A stretch of 64,000 nt of DNA from Macrobrachium rosenbergii (GCF_040412425.1 NC_089777.1:32759037-32823036); one strand, 5' to 3'; positions 38,811 to 55,350 are shown, numbered from the stretch's first letter. Made by a program: numbers and translations. The notes: a model not told the origin generated them from the sequence alone.

Positions 38811-39480
38811 GGGCGACCATTCCAGGGCACAATTCCAAGATTCCAAGTCTCACGTGATAATGATGTAAAAAGCTTTCGGGTCCTCGGCATTGTGGGTCCG
38901 TGACGGGACGAGCTGGGTGGCACAATCCCTCCCCGTCGCTAAGTTTGTTCTCTCAATTAGCAACTCGCCGGCGTTTTTTCGTGTGAAGGGCCATACAAAC
39001 AGCTTTTAATGAAACAGTGTTGACTATTAAAACACTTCTCAAAAATTAACTGGGACCACTTCATACTGGCGAGGATTAAAAGTCGAGAAGGAGCCATTCA
39101 TGCCAGGCCGCCTTATGCGCGCCCTTCTGTCGGTGGGAATACGAGCCTCAGCGGCTCCTTCCATAAGGGCGGAATTGGGCGACCTATCGAGTGCGGGGTT
39201 GCAGCGCCATCGCCCACCCTAAGATTAATCACAGATGCGTAGGAATCAGTGTGTTATTTGTAAAACAAGTTGACTCCTGGAGGCAAATGTTACATTACAG
39301 AACGGGCAGAGGAGGTGGCACGAGCCGAGGACTTTATTGGTCCTTACGAGGACCTCCCTAGCCAATCACGGGAGAGGATTTTTTTGTTTACCTTTCATTA
39401 TGTTCACCGCCACTTCCAGACGATGATTTTTATTTGACTTTACCTACTTACTCGGCTGTCGATGCATAATTTAAGGACCT
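38811..39480. promoter_or_regulatory. GC-richer unique block, candidate regulatory or exonic
   Basis: One of the longest GC-balanced unique stretches in the window, with GC-rich words such as TTATGCGCGCCC (39111-39122) and GGGTTGCAGCGCCATCGCCC. Frames are short. It stands out by composition only, so function is a guess. Confidence 0.2.
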
Positions 39481-40535
39481 AAAAATTCCATAAGAGCTCC
39501 CTTGGAAGGCACGTATTATGATAATATATTGCAGAGCAATCTGATATGAGCAGCATTAATCATGTTGACTCGACGAAGAACTTCCACGATCATCAGCCAT
39601 AATGCGTTACTACCGCTGCCACTACTGTCTCCCCCCAACCCCGAACCCCAACCCCAACCCCACAGCCCCCTGACACTTCCCCTTCACCCCGCCGGCACCG
39701 CCCCTGACTCCCATTGCTGTCTTTAGCCAACCCCCTTTTTTTCATCCTCCCTCTTTAACCACGATGTTCGTTCGTTCGTTCGTTCGTGCGTGCGTTTTCG
39801 AACGCTTTCCCCTCCCCCCAAAATTCCCGTGAAATTTGAATCACCTCACTTGAAAGTTTCTAGATCGACTTTCTTACTGATTTGCATCAACATGTCTCTT
39901 ACAGCCTATTTGTAGATCGCTGGATATACGTGAAAACGTATAGACTTGTTGACGTATACAAATTCATAACCAGACTCGTATGGTAAATACGAAGAAACAC
40001 TTACAGATCATTAATTATCAATGAACACAGACTTGTAGAGGGTAGATTATGAACAAACACTGACCTATAGAAACACAAATATGTATAAACACAGTCTAGT
40101 AAGTGGATATAAATAGGTAAACAGGGGTGAGGAAGGTAAGTTGCGTTTTCAGACAAACCTGTAGACACTTATATTAGAAAAAACTTATGTGTGTATGGAT
40201 ATACACATGTTTATGCATTTGTCTGTAAGCCTTGCAGAATTTAGCATTTATTGAGAATCCTACACCTGTACTAGAGTTGATCTCCTTTAAATGGCAGCCT
40301 TCCTGGTCCCGAATGGCGTTTGGTTTTTTAAGAGAATTTCACACTAATGCGAATAGAAGGATTAAAGAACATGAGGCTCAAGTTGTTAGTTAGAAGTCGA
40401 CGTTGCCTTATTTTCACAGGAATACATCCAATAACCTATAGGCCTACATATGTGCTGTGACCATATTGTTAAGATGTACAGTCCCACGACACACACATGT
40501 ACGTACAATTTGCAATCCCAGAATTTTGTATCAAT
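39481..40535. other. Unique stretch with C-rich and GTTC simple repeats
   Basis: Contains CCCCAACCCC-type sequence (39631-39720) and a short (GTTC)n/(GTGC)n run (39768-39795). No supported gene. Confidence 0.5.
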
Positions 40536-40539
40536 ATAT

Positions 40540-41800
40540 CTAGAACTTTTTTTATCAAAATTATTTAAATGTAGTTCCTCGGTGTTTTATCTCAAATCTG
40601 ACTGCGAAATTTTAACACATTGCTTACTACGCAATAAACAGAAATTTTCAATAATTGCAAATTAAGCCAAAACACCTAAGATATCCCAATGGACTTCTGA
40701 AATTGACCTAATAATGGTGTTTTTGTCAAGACATATCAGATTAGTTTCTTTACTTTGCTACTCACAAATATTGATATGAAATGGTAACGTCTTGCAATGA
40801 AGGAATTACTATCAGAGTAAATTAAAAAAAAAAAAAAAACACGCTGACTATCCCGATGGACTTTTCATTAGCTTAGAATTTGTTTTATTTCCAAAACGGG
40901 CAGCGCTTATTTTTTTTTTTTTTTTAGGGAGATGGGGATGCTAGTCTTTAATCTGAATGCGAAAGTGGAGCAAAGTGACGTTTTATCAGATATTAAGGAA
41001 CTTGCAGTCACAAAAAATCCCTTTAGACATTATTTGGTAACTCTGATATGGTCTTATCTTCAAAAGGGTAAAAATATTTTTGCATTTTCTATCTCGAATA
41101 GCCACGTATTGCAATTTACTTTCTTAACAAGGAAAATGAAGTTACTGAAAATAACTCCAAAATATCTACGTACAATCTGGCTTAAAATCAGTTTTTAATT
41201 GAAAGAGGTCAAAAATTTGTTTTGGGAAGGGTTGGTTACTGACCTCGAATCTGAAAACGAAATTTCAATATATTGCAGTTTACTTGTTGAGTTTTGAGTT
41301 CCTAATGTAAATATGATTGTAAAATTTCTGTATCACAGTTTGCTTTCCATAGAAGGAAACATTAACAAGAGAACTGTATGAGAAAACCCCAAGGCTGTAA
41401 CATTTGATTTTTCTCTTTTTTGTTTTTTCCGGGTCATTATTTGCTTTGTCTTCATAATCTTAAAATTTATTATTTGGTGTCTAATTTCAGATCTGAAAGC
41501 GTAATGGCAACATGTTGCTTTTAGCTTCCGATGAAAGTTATTCGTAATAACTCAAAATTAATACTAAAACACCGAAGGCCGTGCGCTTCGACCTTTTGCG
41601 GCTCATGACTGGTTTTGTTCTCACAGTAGCGATGATGGAGTTTTGGGTGATAGCTGTTGAACTCTAATATGAAACTGAAATATATTGCAATTGTCATTTT
41701 GGGAGCTCAAGACTGATTTGGTTTTCAAATGCGTAAAACAGGATATTCTGGTTACTTATTTCACTTCTGAACGAGAAACTGCTATGTAGTTACAATATAA
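40540..41800. repeat. Diffuse, strongly diverged repeat series
   Basis: A phrase like AATCTGAAAGCGAAATTTC followed by a TATTGCAGTTTACTT-type word recurs near 40590, 40950, 41247, 41490 and 41665, with irregular spacing of about 175-360 bases. The matches are imperfect, so this may be an old segmental or tandem expansion. Confidence 0.35.
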
Positions 41801-42660
41801 GGAGGGCTTCTTTTATCCTACCATAACAAGTGACCAGTTATTTTCTATAACACAAAAGTTAAGCAGCTTACCTGACTTCAAAGTTTTCTTGCTTTTCAAA
41901 TCACGTCACACGTTCAGTCAACGTACCGGCTGGTTCTGTTCTGTCTCACGCAAGCTTAAAGAGTGATGATAGGTTGGCTGGTCTCCTGAGGTGGAAAGTA
42001 GAGCATGAAAGTTTCAAGTTTCTTTGAGTGGGATACAGAGATTTTTTTATGGATTCTGGTTAACAACTTTCAATTTTGTAATCGTGAATAATAATCGATA
42101 AAGTGAAAATTTGTAGTATATGTTTATTATTCATTTCCGATTTTGTAATGAGAGACCAGGATGACTAAATGAAGCAGAAAATTTTCAAAACAACTCTTTG
42201 AAAGTGGGATGAAGAAGCCTCTGTAGAACATCGAAAATCCCCTTTCTGCTAATCGATAAGGAGATTCAAATATGGCATTTTTTAAATCCCCTATTCAGCC
42301 TCTTTTTGACAGAAGCATTCTGACGTTGAATTTGATGCCTACCTTAGAAGAAAAAAAGTTGTAAATTTTGATGAACTGCTGCCCTTATGGCAGAGAATAC
42401 AGAAGAGGAGCTTTTCGTCCCCTGGTACTTTAATGACCTGATTCTCTGTTGGCGAACAAACGCTGTATTTTAACATAGAAGGCCATCATGCCACTGGCTC
42501 TTAGTCCTCTGTGAAGTTGTACATAGACATTGCCTCTTTAAACAATAGGGAAAAAAGAGGCGCCAATTAACGGTCTGGTAAAAGTATTGGATCCTCTCCG
42601 TAAGAGTGTTGGATCAAGATAAATGGGAAAGACAAGTGACAATCGACAGCTTGGAAATAG
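41801..42660. other. Unique stretch
   Basis: No gene or repeat recognised. Confidence 0.45.
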
Positions 42661-43080
42661 TCTCAGATCCTCTCTAAATTAGTCGCAAGCTTATTGGCTT
42701 CTCATAAGATAGCGTTCGAATTCCCCCCAATTAATCGCAACCTTGGCGAAGATGCTCGGAGGTGAACGAAAACCTCTGGGAAAAAGAAAGGGACTCGTAA
42801 ATAAGCGAAAGGAAAAAAGTGTCCGGAGTTAATTGTGTTGAACAAATGAAGAACAGGAGAAGAGCGAAATCAACAACATGTCGTCAAATCCGCCGGTCAC
42901 AAGGGAGCGCGAGAAATTAGAAGGACGACGTCGGGCCTAGAGCCGCCTGATGTCTTTACTTACAGACGGGTAAACGACCCCGGACGAAAAATCTGAATAA
43001 AAACGGAGCGATTTTTCCTATCCATTGATGGGATCTTAATGGCTCTGTTGCTCTTTGATAAGAATTTCTTCCTGGAATTG
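42661..43080. promoter_or_regulatory. GC-richer unique block
   Basis: Compositionally distinct from its AT-rich neighbours, with words such as CCAATTAATCGC (homeodomain-like) and CCATTGATGGGATCTTAATGG. No long frame. Candidate conserved non-coding DNA by composition alone. Confidence 0.15.
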
Positions 43081-43785
43081 TTTATACCGCCACGAAATGA
43101 TGCAATACTGTCTGCTGTGTAATCTGGGAAAGATGTTTCATAGTACGTCCCTATATTTTCTTTTACTGATAAACAACTGGTTTTTTATTTCCTTTACCGA
43201 GATGCTAAATGGGAAATACTGACAACTTTATTTTAATCTATTGGAATAGTAAATGAGAATTACTGTTAGATTAATATTCTCTTCCTAAGAGATGAAGTGC
43301 AAATTATCATTAAATTCAGGCCAGTTCATAATAATAAGTTAATACTTGGTTTCTAAGACAACGCGTTCACTTGGTAACGAAGACTTGAAAATATTTCAAG
43401 CAAATATAATATTTCAAAATTATGGCTTCCCGTGCAAGGTTTGGCCTAGGGAGGCTAGTTAAACTAGTGCTTCACAGCACCTAGTTAAAAAAAAAATCCA
43501 GTAAATAAAGAATTATTAAAAGAAAATTAAATACAAGGATTGTAATGAAGCAAATATGTACTGTAAGGATTGGCTGAAATTTCCCTATTATTACTCAGTG
43601 CCAACTGAGTGTCCTATTTGAAATGACGGCACAGATTCATATATGTGGCTGTAATTAAGGAGTCTGTCAAACATACCAAAAAGCATGCCAAAATCTGTCT
43701 TTTAGGTTACGTGGAATGATAGCATATTCGTCACCACTGGGAATGATCAAGAGCTGTAGGTTATTTCATCTGTTTCTCATGAATG
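43081..43785. other. AT-rich unique stretch
   Basis: No gene or repeat recognised. Confidence 0.45.
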
Positions 43786-43789
43786 CTCT

Positions 43790-44500
43790 ATCGATAGTTT
43801 CATGACAGATGTGAGTGTAGATAGGCATCTTTCTTTTCCATGTATGCTCGTACAAACAAAGGAAACCCTATGGGCCAAAATGAATTACACTGACTTTAGA
43901 TATAAACACAGCATGATATACAAGTGCATGGGTGTCAGGACTGGGAAATTTAAAGTTGCTTGTCTAGCTTCGGAGAAGCATCGTAAAAGGCTAATGGTAG
44001 ATGATACCCTTGCTTCAGAGCTTCCACCACTGGAAGGTAAAGATGACACTAGGGGATAGAAAAACCTACAAACCTGGAAAAAATTACAGCTTCTGTGATG
44101 TGCAGTAGCCATCTCAATTTGGACTGGGATTTGACAATGACAAATACACAGGTTCATGGGAGGATACAGAGCTTTACCCAGAAGAACAACAATCAGTAAC
44201 AGTAAGATTGGGTTGGTGATTCTGAGGACGCCATAAAAGAATGTGGAGCTGTGACTAGCTCGGAGTTGTTGCTGAAAGATGAAGAGACTGTTTCTGAGGG
44301 GAAAGCCACCAGCACACCACAGTGAAATCAGAGGAGGTTGAAGCATTAACTGACCTACACCCTCAATAAGTTGGTCAGAAGTATGGAATTACATGGGTGA
44401 CTCCCAAGTTACGTCATTCAAAACTGTTGGTATCCTTGTTCCATTTCAGGAAAATAAAGACCAGAATTTGAGAAAGAATCGGTGATAAATGGCTTCCTTT
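43790..44500 (+). other. Possible decayed coding sequence, unrecognised
   Basis: An 85-codon plus frame (43802-44059) encodes a mixed, lysine-rich peptide (for example ASEKHRKRLMVDDTLASEL). After its stop, short protein-like stretches appear in shifting frames. This pattern would fit a decayed gene or transposon, but I recognise no domain and chance remains likely. Confidence 0.15.
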
Positions 44501-45000
44501 TTGTTCCAAGAAATCGCATGTGACTATATTTACTGTGAATGCAATTGACTGTGATGAGACTTTATGTTACCTTTTGTACTGTATGATCATACGTAACTAA
44601 TAACTTCCTATATTCCGCGATTCTTCCTTTTTTTATTTACCCCAATTTACTGAATAACCTTGTGACTTTTAGACGCTGAGCATGTTAACTATTCATGAAC
44701 TGTCTGAATGTTACGTGAGAAAAATTGTTTTTTTTTTCCTTGCTAAATGGTCTATAGTCCGATTTAGAGATCTGAAGGAAATTCGGTTTTCTTTTGTGTG
44801 TGTGTGTTTTTTTTTTTTAATGTTATTCATTGCGAGGGTTAATGCGTAAGTTTTGGTGTTTATGAGCTGAATAGTTTTGACGTCAGATTGGAACATTAAA
44901 TCAGTCAGACTTTCCACTGACCGCCAATGTTATATTCTTTTCTGTTTCTTAGCCTATGAGGTATTGCCAACTTATTTCGTTCATCTCAATTATCCGCCAG
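44501..45000. other. AT-rich unique stretch
   Basis: Contains GT/T-rich tracts near 44797-44818. No supported gene. Confidence 0.45.
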
Positions 45001-45300
45001 CCTTTCCCTCAACATTTCCGTCCTCCCTAATTCCTAGTGGCCTTTCTCTTCCATTTCTCATTCCCCTCCACTATTCCCAATAGTCTCCATCTTCCTTTCT
45101 CCCCTCCTTCCCTATTCACAGGATGTTCCCTATTCCTCCCCACTCCCCCTTCCCCTACACCCCCTCCCTCTCTATTGTCAGTTGTCCCGCTCTCTCACTT
45201 TAAACTCGGTCTTCATCACGCATAACTCCCACCTTTCTCGGCCCAACGCCCCTACCCCCTCCCTCCCGCCCCCACCCGCCATTTCCCCTTCCCCGAAGTT
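45001..45300. other. Pyrimidine-rich tract
   Basis: About 300 bases dominated by C and T (CCCTCC, TTCCC words) on the plus strand. The open frames reflect composition. Confidence 0.7.
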
Positions 45301-47862
45301 CCCAGAGGGAAATCAGGCATCCATCAAAATTTTGTCAACATAATATGAGATAATGGAATCCGTGTTCTAGTTTAAAACTTGACACGCCTTTTAAAAGGGG
45401 TTCTATCATTTATGCAGCGCTGTGATGAAGCCTTGCTTTGGAGGCTCTTTCGCGCCATTTCAGGGCTTTTACCGCGCTGCAACGCAGCATGGGTCTACTG
45501 TATGTCGCGTTTTCCAGCGGCCATTATTTCAACCGACTCCCTTGGATAATTAAAGCTTTGACGAGGTGGACGGACAGACAGCCAAACATTCGCATTTACC
45601 CGATGTTCTTGCATTTTTGCTAATGTTTCTAATTGTCTTTTGTTACGTCTTCTTCACTATCAGTAAAGAAGTACACAATTCAATCACTGTTCTGTCGTCG
45701 TTTTTCAGCATTTATTCGAACGAGTTATGGATAAAACAAAGCCACCAAAGCAAAAATCAACAGCGTAAGGTTGCTAGATAAAAATAAATAGACAATCAGT
45801 ATCTTTAAATTCCTCTTGGCAAATTTTTGTAACGAATCTCGAAATTAATAATCACTCGATTTGAGCCTCGGCCTCATTGTGACTCTTTTTCGTTTACATC
45901 ACAAGTTTAGGTCTGTCGCAATTAAGGTCATTTTTGAAAGACGAGGCTTTTTTACTTTGGGCAGAGAAAGACAGTCGCAGGCTGTTGGTAGGTTTTCTCT
46001 CGTCCCAGAGAGGACTCGAACTGACGTACCCTGCTCCCAGGGGCACTATTCTAATGGCCAAAATATTTCACTTTTGCTTGAAAGCTCTATGGAATTAAAG
46101 AAAAAACTGAATATTTTGATGACGTCTTTCAGGCTTAGCCGGAGTCACTTGACGCTTAAAGTGCATATCCCAGTTTATTCTTTCAGTGCATTTCCACTTT
46201 TTATCAGGATTTTCAGCAAAAGTAGATCTTCTCGGTTTGATTACTGAAACAGACTCCTTAGTCTGTGGGGCATTTGCATTTATTGTCGCGTATAGTATTT
46301 CTTTCATACTTTTTGTTACATTAGGAAAACCCAGATTGATGTAGAAGCTGGATGACCTCTGAACTACTGAAAGAAAAAAATTCAGAGGGAAATTTAAAAA
46401 AATGTTTTTGGACCAACTTCCACAGGTGATGACAAAACTACCTTTCAGGATGTATGACACTGGCATTAAATTTTGGAACCATAAAAAAAAAACACGGGTT
46501 TCACACTGTCAAGAGGACCAGATTAATTGACACTAGTGTTCATAGCTCCCACACATTAAGGTATCTATGAAAGTGTGAAACCAGGCGCAAGAGACCTGAT
46601 TTCCTTTTCGAGAAGGTAAGAAGTAGAGGGAGGGTAAACAACAATGGCTTGGTAACTAGGAAATGAGGCAAAGCATTAGGCTACCATGGTTCTGTCAGAA
46701 CCAAAAAGCATCAAGAACCAGTAGCATTTGTTGAGGGGAAACTGGCAGTGTCAAGTTATTTAAAGGAGCAAATAAGTGGAACTAAGACAGAAAGGATTGA
46801 AGACCTGTACAGAAATCTGGACACCAGACCAGATCAGAAGCTTCTAGAATTGTCCCCAAAAAACAGCGAAAGAAAACCCAAGACAAGGGAATGGTTCCCA
46901 AACTTAAGGATTCAGAGCGAAGAAATTTAAGAGGTAGGTAAGTTAAAGGGCCCAGTTGCAGATTTAGAGAGATATAACCTCAGATGACAGTAACAGGCAA
47001 GGAATGGCAAAGCATAAAACCCAACGGAAGTTCGAACTGATTTGAAATATGTATCTGAAGAAGTGTGAGAATCTGAGTAAAGAACCTTTCCACATTTGCC
47101 GAGGGAAAAAGGCCACCAGACAGGCGACATAATTCAAAGGCTTTTCAGTTAAGTTTCCCTTATGGTTTTGAGAACTGGATGACCTATGCCTAGACCCATT
47201 CGACGATTCCGATGCATTGTTGCTCTCTGTTTCCATTTTCAAATATTTATTTTTTCGGAATAACATTGACCTCAGCCTTTCTGCGGGTAATTTGGCCAAA
47301 GTAGGAGAGTTACACACCAAAAAAAATCATATGTAGATATAAAACTCATTTCATGTATAATTATCATTCTCTAAAAATTTATTTCACATGGGATAGTTAA
47401 TTTATCGCAACTGAGAACATCATCTAAAAACAAAAATAAAACATACTTTAAAATACCAAATCACTAAAGGCTAGTGATGTAGATGCGTTCGATGCACTTT
47501 GTTATTAGTTATAAAATAGGATAAGGTATAGTCAATGTAACTATTACTGTCACAGAAATACATTATAATTCTGATTCTTTGATGGGCAACTAGCTTGGCA
47601 CAGGGAGTGATAGTTTTTTGTGCCTAATTGTTTAAAACTTTGATGAAAAAGTATTTTAGTGCCTCGTTATATCGACATCGTCTTTCTTATCATCCAGGAA
47701 TACATTGATCTGTTTATTGGTTTATCTCTATTGTTATTCATTTGTTTGTATCCCCCGCAGTTTTCTCTTTCTTTACAAATGTACCTTTTAACCTGTGAAG
47801 CTTGCTTTGAAAGATATAGTTTTTTTCAACTTTCTCATTATGAAGATTCACTGTTTTTAGCA
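45301..47862. other. Unique stretch, no supported gene
   Basis: Several frames of 60-128 codons on both strands (for example 45861-46247 plus, 46964-47320 minus), none with recognisable motifs. Positions 46740-47320 translate to protein-like pieces in changing frames, possibly an old mobile-element relic. Confidence 0.35.
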
Positions 47863-47916
47863 ATAATAATAATAATAATAATTAATTATTACTATAATAA
47901 TAATAATAATAATAAC
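47863..47916. repeat. Imperfect (AAT)n microsatellite
   Basis: AAT triplets with an AATTAATTATTACT interruption. Confidence 0.9.
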
Positions 47917-48364
47917 TGAGAATCATGAAAAATCTAAAGCACCTTTACCTTTCATGAAATAATTTGTTGCTTTAATATCAAATTGGCCTTATGCCAGTAC
48001 GGGTCCTTGCTCCGGCCTGAATCAGGGAAACTAAATCACCTAAGTAGGAATAATGGCTTCATGAATGGTACTTGATTAAGGGAGTGTTAGGCATAGATGC
48101 TATTGTCTCTTTTCGACTTAGGCCTATGGGGTTTTGGTCTGGCTCTTCGTTATTTATTAGAGTGTTTCCTTTATTTTATATGTCCTCCTTACATTAAGTA
48201 GTTTGTAATAACCTTATTCTCTTTAAGGTTTTGTGTACCCAAGTTACAATTTTAATTATTACCATTATTAGCAAGCATCTACAGAAATTAATTTCTGTGG
48301 AATAAAATAAGACTGGGCTGAAAGATAAGAACAAAGCCGACCATGTTTGTAATCTATAGACATC

Positions 48365-48377
48365 TATGGAATGAAGA
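48365..48377. repeat. Left target-site duplication of SINE
   Basis: TATGGAATGAAGA, repeated exactly at 48660-48672 on the other side of the SINE. Confidence 0.9.
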
Positions 48378-48659
48378 GAAAGTTCCTCGTTGGACGAGTC
48401 GGTAGAGTTCTCGGCTAGCACTCTGCTAGGCCCGAGTTCGAGTCTCCGGCCGGCCAATGAAGAATTAGAGGAATTTATTTCTGGTGATAGAAATTCATTT
48501 CTCGGTATAATGTGGTTCGGATTCCACAATAAGCTGTAGGTCCCGTTGCTAGGTAACCAATTGGTTCTTAGCCACGTAAAATAAGTCTAATCCTTCGGGC
48601 CAGCCCTCTCTAGGAGAGCTGTTAATCAGCTTAGTAGTCTGGTTAAACTAAGGTATACT
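48378..48659 (+). mobile_element. Full-length tRNA-derived SINE (family 1)
   Basis: This 282-bp element is flanked by an exact 13-bp target-site duplication. The head has an A-box-like TGGACGAGTCGG (48391-48402) and a B box within GAGTTCGAGTCTCC (48434-48447), so it derives from a tRNA and carries an internal Pol III promoter. The body includes ATTCCACAATAAGCTGTAGG and GTTCTTAGCCACGTAAAATA. The end is AAGGTATACT with no poly(A). I recognise the body as a common decapod repeat. Other copies here: 51640-51909 (near full), 55933-56145, 29781-29949 and 28685-28771 (truncated). It would depend on a LINE partner for movement, and no LINE is visible in the window. Confidence 0.92.
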
Positions 48660-48672
48660 TATGGAATGAAGA
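48660..48672. repeat. Right target-site duplication of SINE
   Basis: TATGGAATGAAGA, an exact repeat of 48365-48377. Confidence 0.9.
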
Positions 48673-50756
48673 ACCTTTAAAGTTAAATAACCTTTGTCAA
48701 ATTCATGAAAATTATGAAAAAAAAGTTATTACACATTAAAAATTACTTTCAGCTTCAAAAAGTAATCTTCATACACAGCACTTCTTTACTGGAACGCAAA
48801 TTCCTTTCAAATAAAACTCATAAAATTAGGTTTCACTGACTTGGCCAAGTTCTTCCCGACACTAAACTTTGACCATTGATTTAACCTGTTTGCAAGTGCT
48901 TGGTCATTAGAGAAATTTTTTCTAGATATCTGTAACAACGGCTACATTTTTCATCTGTATTTTAATGACCACATATAAACCAGTTCTGACAGACCTATGC
49001 AAAAGACGACGGAAGGAAGGAGTGTGGTGAACGGCCTCTAACCCAGAAAAGAGAGAGAAATTATCGCCTCTTTTAAAAAGCAAGACGATAGAATTCTCAG
49101 GAAAAAAAAAGAGTAAAGAGAGATTGCAAAGTCTTGTCTGCAAATAAATGACGGGAAACAACGTAGTCTAACCAGAGGGAAGAGATAATAGACCCATATC
49201 CGCGTGAAAGAGAGAGTGTTATAGGACTTACGGAGAAAGACATTAAGAAGAGAATTCCAGAACTTACGATCGAGGGAAAGGAGCAGTTGTCCTAGAGGTG
49301 TTTCGGTTGGTATGTCCAAGTCCAGAGATCCTCACCAAGCCTCTTATTCCCTTCAGCCTCCTGCCGTTACACGTTGTCCTTACTGGCATGAATGACCTTT
49401 TGGGAATTTCTACGCTCTACAAAATACCTTCATCCAGTGCTCCCTTCTAAGTTACTTTCCAGATTACCTTGCTGTTGCTACACTGATGGCCCTTACTATT
49501 ACGATATCAGACTGATATAAAGATTAATCACTCAATAAAAGTTTACCATAGGTAAAACCTGCTTTATACGGCTAAGAACATATATATGAAAGCAACATTT
49601 GGATTTACAGAAGTAAATCTTGGATAAAATTCATAATAGTGACTGTAAAATTATTTGTGCTGTAAACATATTGACTTTATCCCTTTTGGCATAAACTGAG
49701 GATTTACTCGTATTTATGCTCTCATTTGCATACTGTTTATCCATATAAAACCTCCTTTTCCTATTATTTTACCAGTATTTAATGATGCCTTTGCATTATC
49801 ATCAGCTCTTCATACTAGCTTGTATAGCCTTTTTCATCTTTTCTATCAATTTTCCATCTTCATTTCATTACTCAGTTTCCTCTTGTGTTTATCAACAATT
49901 AAGGTGTCCGTGACCTCAATCATTGCGACTCCAGTATACCAGAATCAATCAGACCAAATTCCAATGCCAGGTAACGCTCACATTCATTACCTTTTTCACT
50001 CCCACGTCACTGAAAACAAAGACGAAGTGGAAACAGAGCAAAGTCAATAGACCCCCAGTAGATGACGCACCGAACAAGTAAAACAAAAACAGGCGAAGCA
50101 TAAACACCTTCAAAAATTCATGCCACATAGTCCGAGCTGAAACACTAATGGGCAACAACCTGACCTGTGCCGCGTAGCGCCGCTGGAATTATTGCTCCTA
50201 TGAATATTGTCGCTGTTTTTGATAACGTCCCGGATAGCGCTGCGAACGAACAGCAGGCAGAGAAAAAGTGGCGCTGCTTTTTTTTATGCTGTTACGGATC
50301 TTTGCTCATGGGGCATCCTGCCATTGCGAAACCATGTTTAAAACATGGTTTTCTTCAGACGTTAATTACAGAATAAAGGTGCTCTCACAACTGGCCTTTC
50401 TGTTTACTAAGAAGATGACAGTTCCAGCTCACTTCCTTTGAAGGTTAAACTCTTCAAATTAGCGCAACTTTACATTGAGATCTACCGAAGAACTCCTTGC
50501 CGGTCAACACAAATTTCCAAGTGAGCATAAATTTTCTAAAAACCTTTCGCAAGAATGCCTAGCAATTCGACCCTAATTCAATCATTGTGTCCTTGAGTAG
50601 CTCTTAGCAAATGAACATAGATTCCCCACACAGAGTCTTCTAATAAATCTTTGCAAATCAGGAAAATTCGCTCTCTTGTCTTCCGGAGACTCCTTGAACG
50701 TCAACGAAAATGCGTTGTAGCTTCTACCAAATTATTTTGACCCAGGAACTGATGTT
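48673..50756. other. Unique stretch, no supported gene
   Basis: Open frames such as 49038-49319 (minus) and 50167-50376 (plus) lack family motifs and splice context. Confidence 0.45.
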
Positions 50757-50967
50757 AATGAGTAAAAAGCCACGATAATGTAAATGAGAGACTGTATTTT
50801 TCCAAAATACAAAAAAGGTTAAAATAAAGGGGGAGCTTTCGACAGTTTGCACAAAGGTCCTCTCTGCTGTGCAAATGGTCGAAAGCTCCCCCTTTTTTTG
50901 TAACCCTTTTTGTATTTTGGAAAAATACAGTCTCTCATTTACATTACTGTGGCTTTTTACTCATTAT
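50757..50967. mobile_element. Long hairpin, fold-back/MITE-like
   Basis: Left arm 50757-50852 and right arm about 50869-50967 are inverted repeats of roughly 96 bases with few mismatches: AATGAGTAAAAAGCCAC mirrored by GTGGCTTTTTACTCATT, GGGGGAGCTTTCGAC mirrored by GTCGAAAGCTCCCCC. The loop is about 16 bases. Such near-perfect stems are typical of fold-back elements. If transcribed it would make a long hairpin RNA. No coding capacity. Confidence 0.8.
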
Positions 50968-51540
50968 TTCCGGTCACAATATAGTGATGCACTGTAAACT
51001 GATGTTAATCATCTTACGCTAAACTTTTTTTATCTTCTGAGTTGCATAGATACTGTGTTGTTCATGACGAACCCACATACAAGCAAATCCTGGCAATGGC
51101 CACAAAGCCAGTATTTACTTGATCAAAACTCTCAGTCTTGAACATATATCTCTATAACCCCAAAATTGTTCATAAACCGAAGCGCGACATAGGCCTAGCC
51201 CGATAATATAACTGATTTTTTCGTCAACAGTTATTGTTGAGAGCCGTTACTCAGAATATGCCATACAGTTCAGCTCCTCGAATGCAGACTGATAACCAGT
51301 GCCTTGTACTTAATTTTGTTGTTGTCCTTTCCTCCGAAAAATACTATATAATGAAATTTCTGTTCTGATCTGCCTGATTAAACTTGTATAGTACTTTCTT
51401 TCTTGTAGCGTGAATTTCTGGAAGCATTCTTTGCCATAATAGCAGCAAGAGTGTCCCGTTATCATTCTTCGGTATTAATTAACAATAATTAATATTCACT
51501 ATTATTATACCTCGTGTATCCAGAAATAAGTTAAGTAAAA
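50968..51540. other. Unique stretch
   Basis: No gene or repeat recognised. Confidence 0.45.
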
Positions 51541-51548
51541 GTTATATA

Positions 51549-51634
<86 letters not shown>
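51541..51634. repeat. (TA)n array
   Basis: TA dinucleotides with two TATTATA slips, left of a SINE. Confidence 0.95.
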
Positions 51635-51636
<2 letters not shown>

Positions 51637-51639
51637 TTC

Positions 51640-51909
51640 TAATTGAGGGGTGTGTAGAGCTCTCGGCTAGCACGCTGTTGGCCCAGCGTTCGACTCTCCG
51701 ACCGGCCAATGAAGAATTAGAGGAATTTATTTCTGGTGATGGAAATTCATTTCTCGTCATAATGTGGTTCGGATTCCACAATAAGCTGTAGGTCCCGTTG
51801 CTAGGTAACCAGTTGGTTCTTAGCCACGTAAAATAAACCTAATCCTTCGGGCCAGCCCTAGGAGAGCTGTTAATCAGCTCAGTGGTCTGGTTAAACCAAG
51901 ATATACTTA
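51640..51909 (+). mobile_element. Near-full-length SINE (family 1) between TA arrays
   Basis: Aligns along its length with 48378-48659. The A-box region has diverged (GAGGGGTGTGTAGAGC), and the B box is GTTCGACTC (51688-51696). The body and TATACTTAA end are well kept. TA arrays on both sides suggest insertion into a TA tract, so a target-site duplication cannot be read. Confidence 0.88.
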
Positions 51910-51917
51910 ACTTTGTA

Positions 51918-55288
<3,371 letters not shown>

Positions 55289-55347
<59 letters not shown>
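55289..55347. repeat. (GA)n microsatellite
   Basis: About 59 bases of GA. Confidence 0.95.

Positions 55348-55350
<3 letters not shown>

Noticed and set aside
38389..38925. 178-codon minus-strand gene
   Set aside because: Much of it translates (TC)n and pyrimidine-rich simple sequence into Arg/Glu runs. I see no domain.
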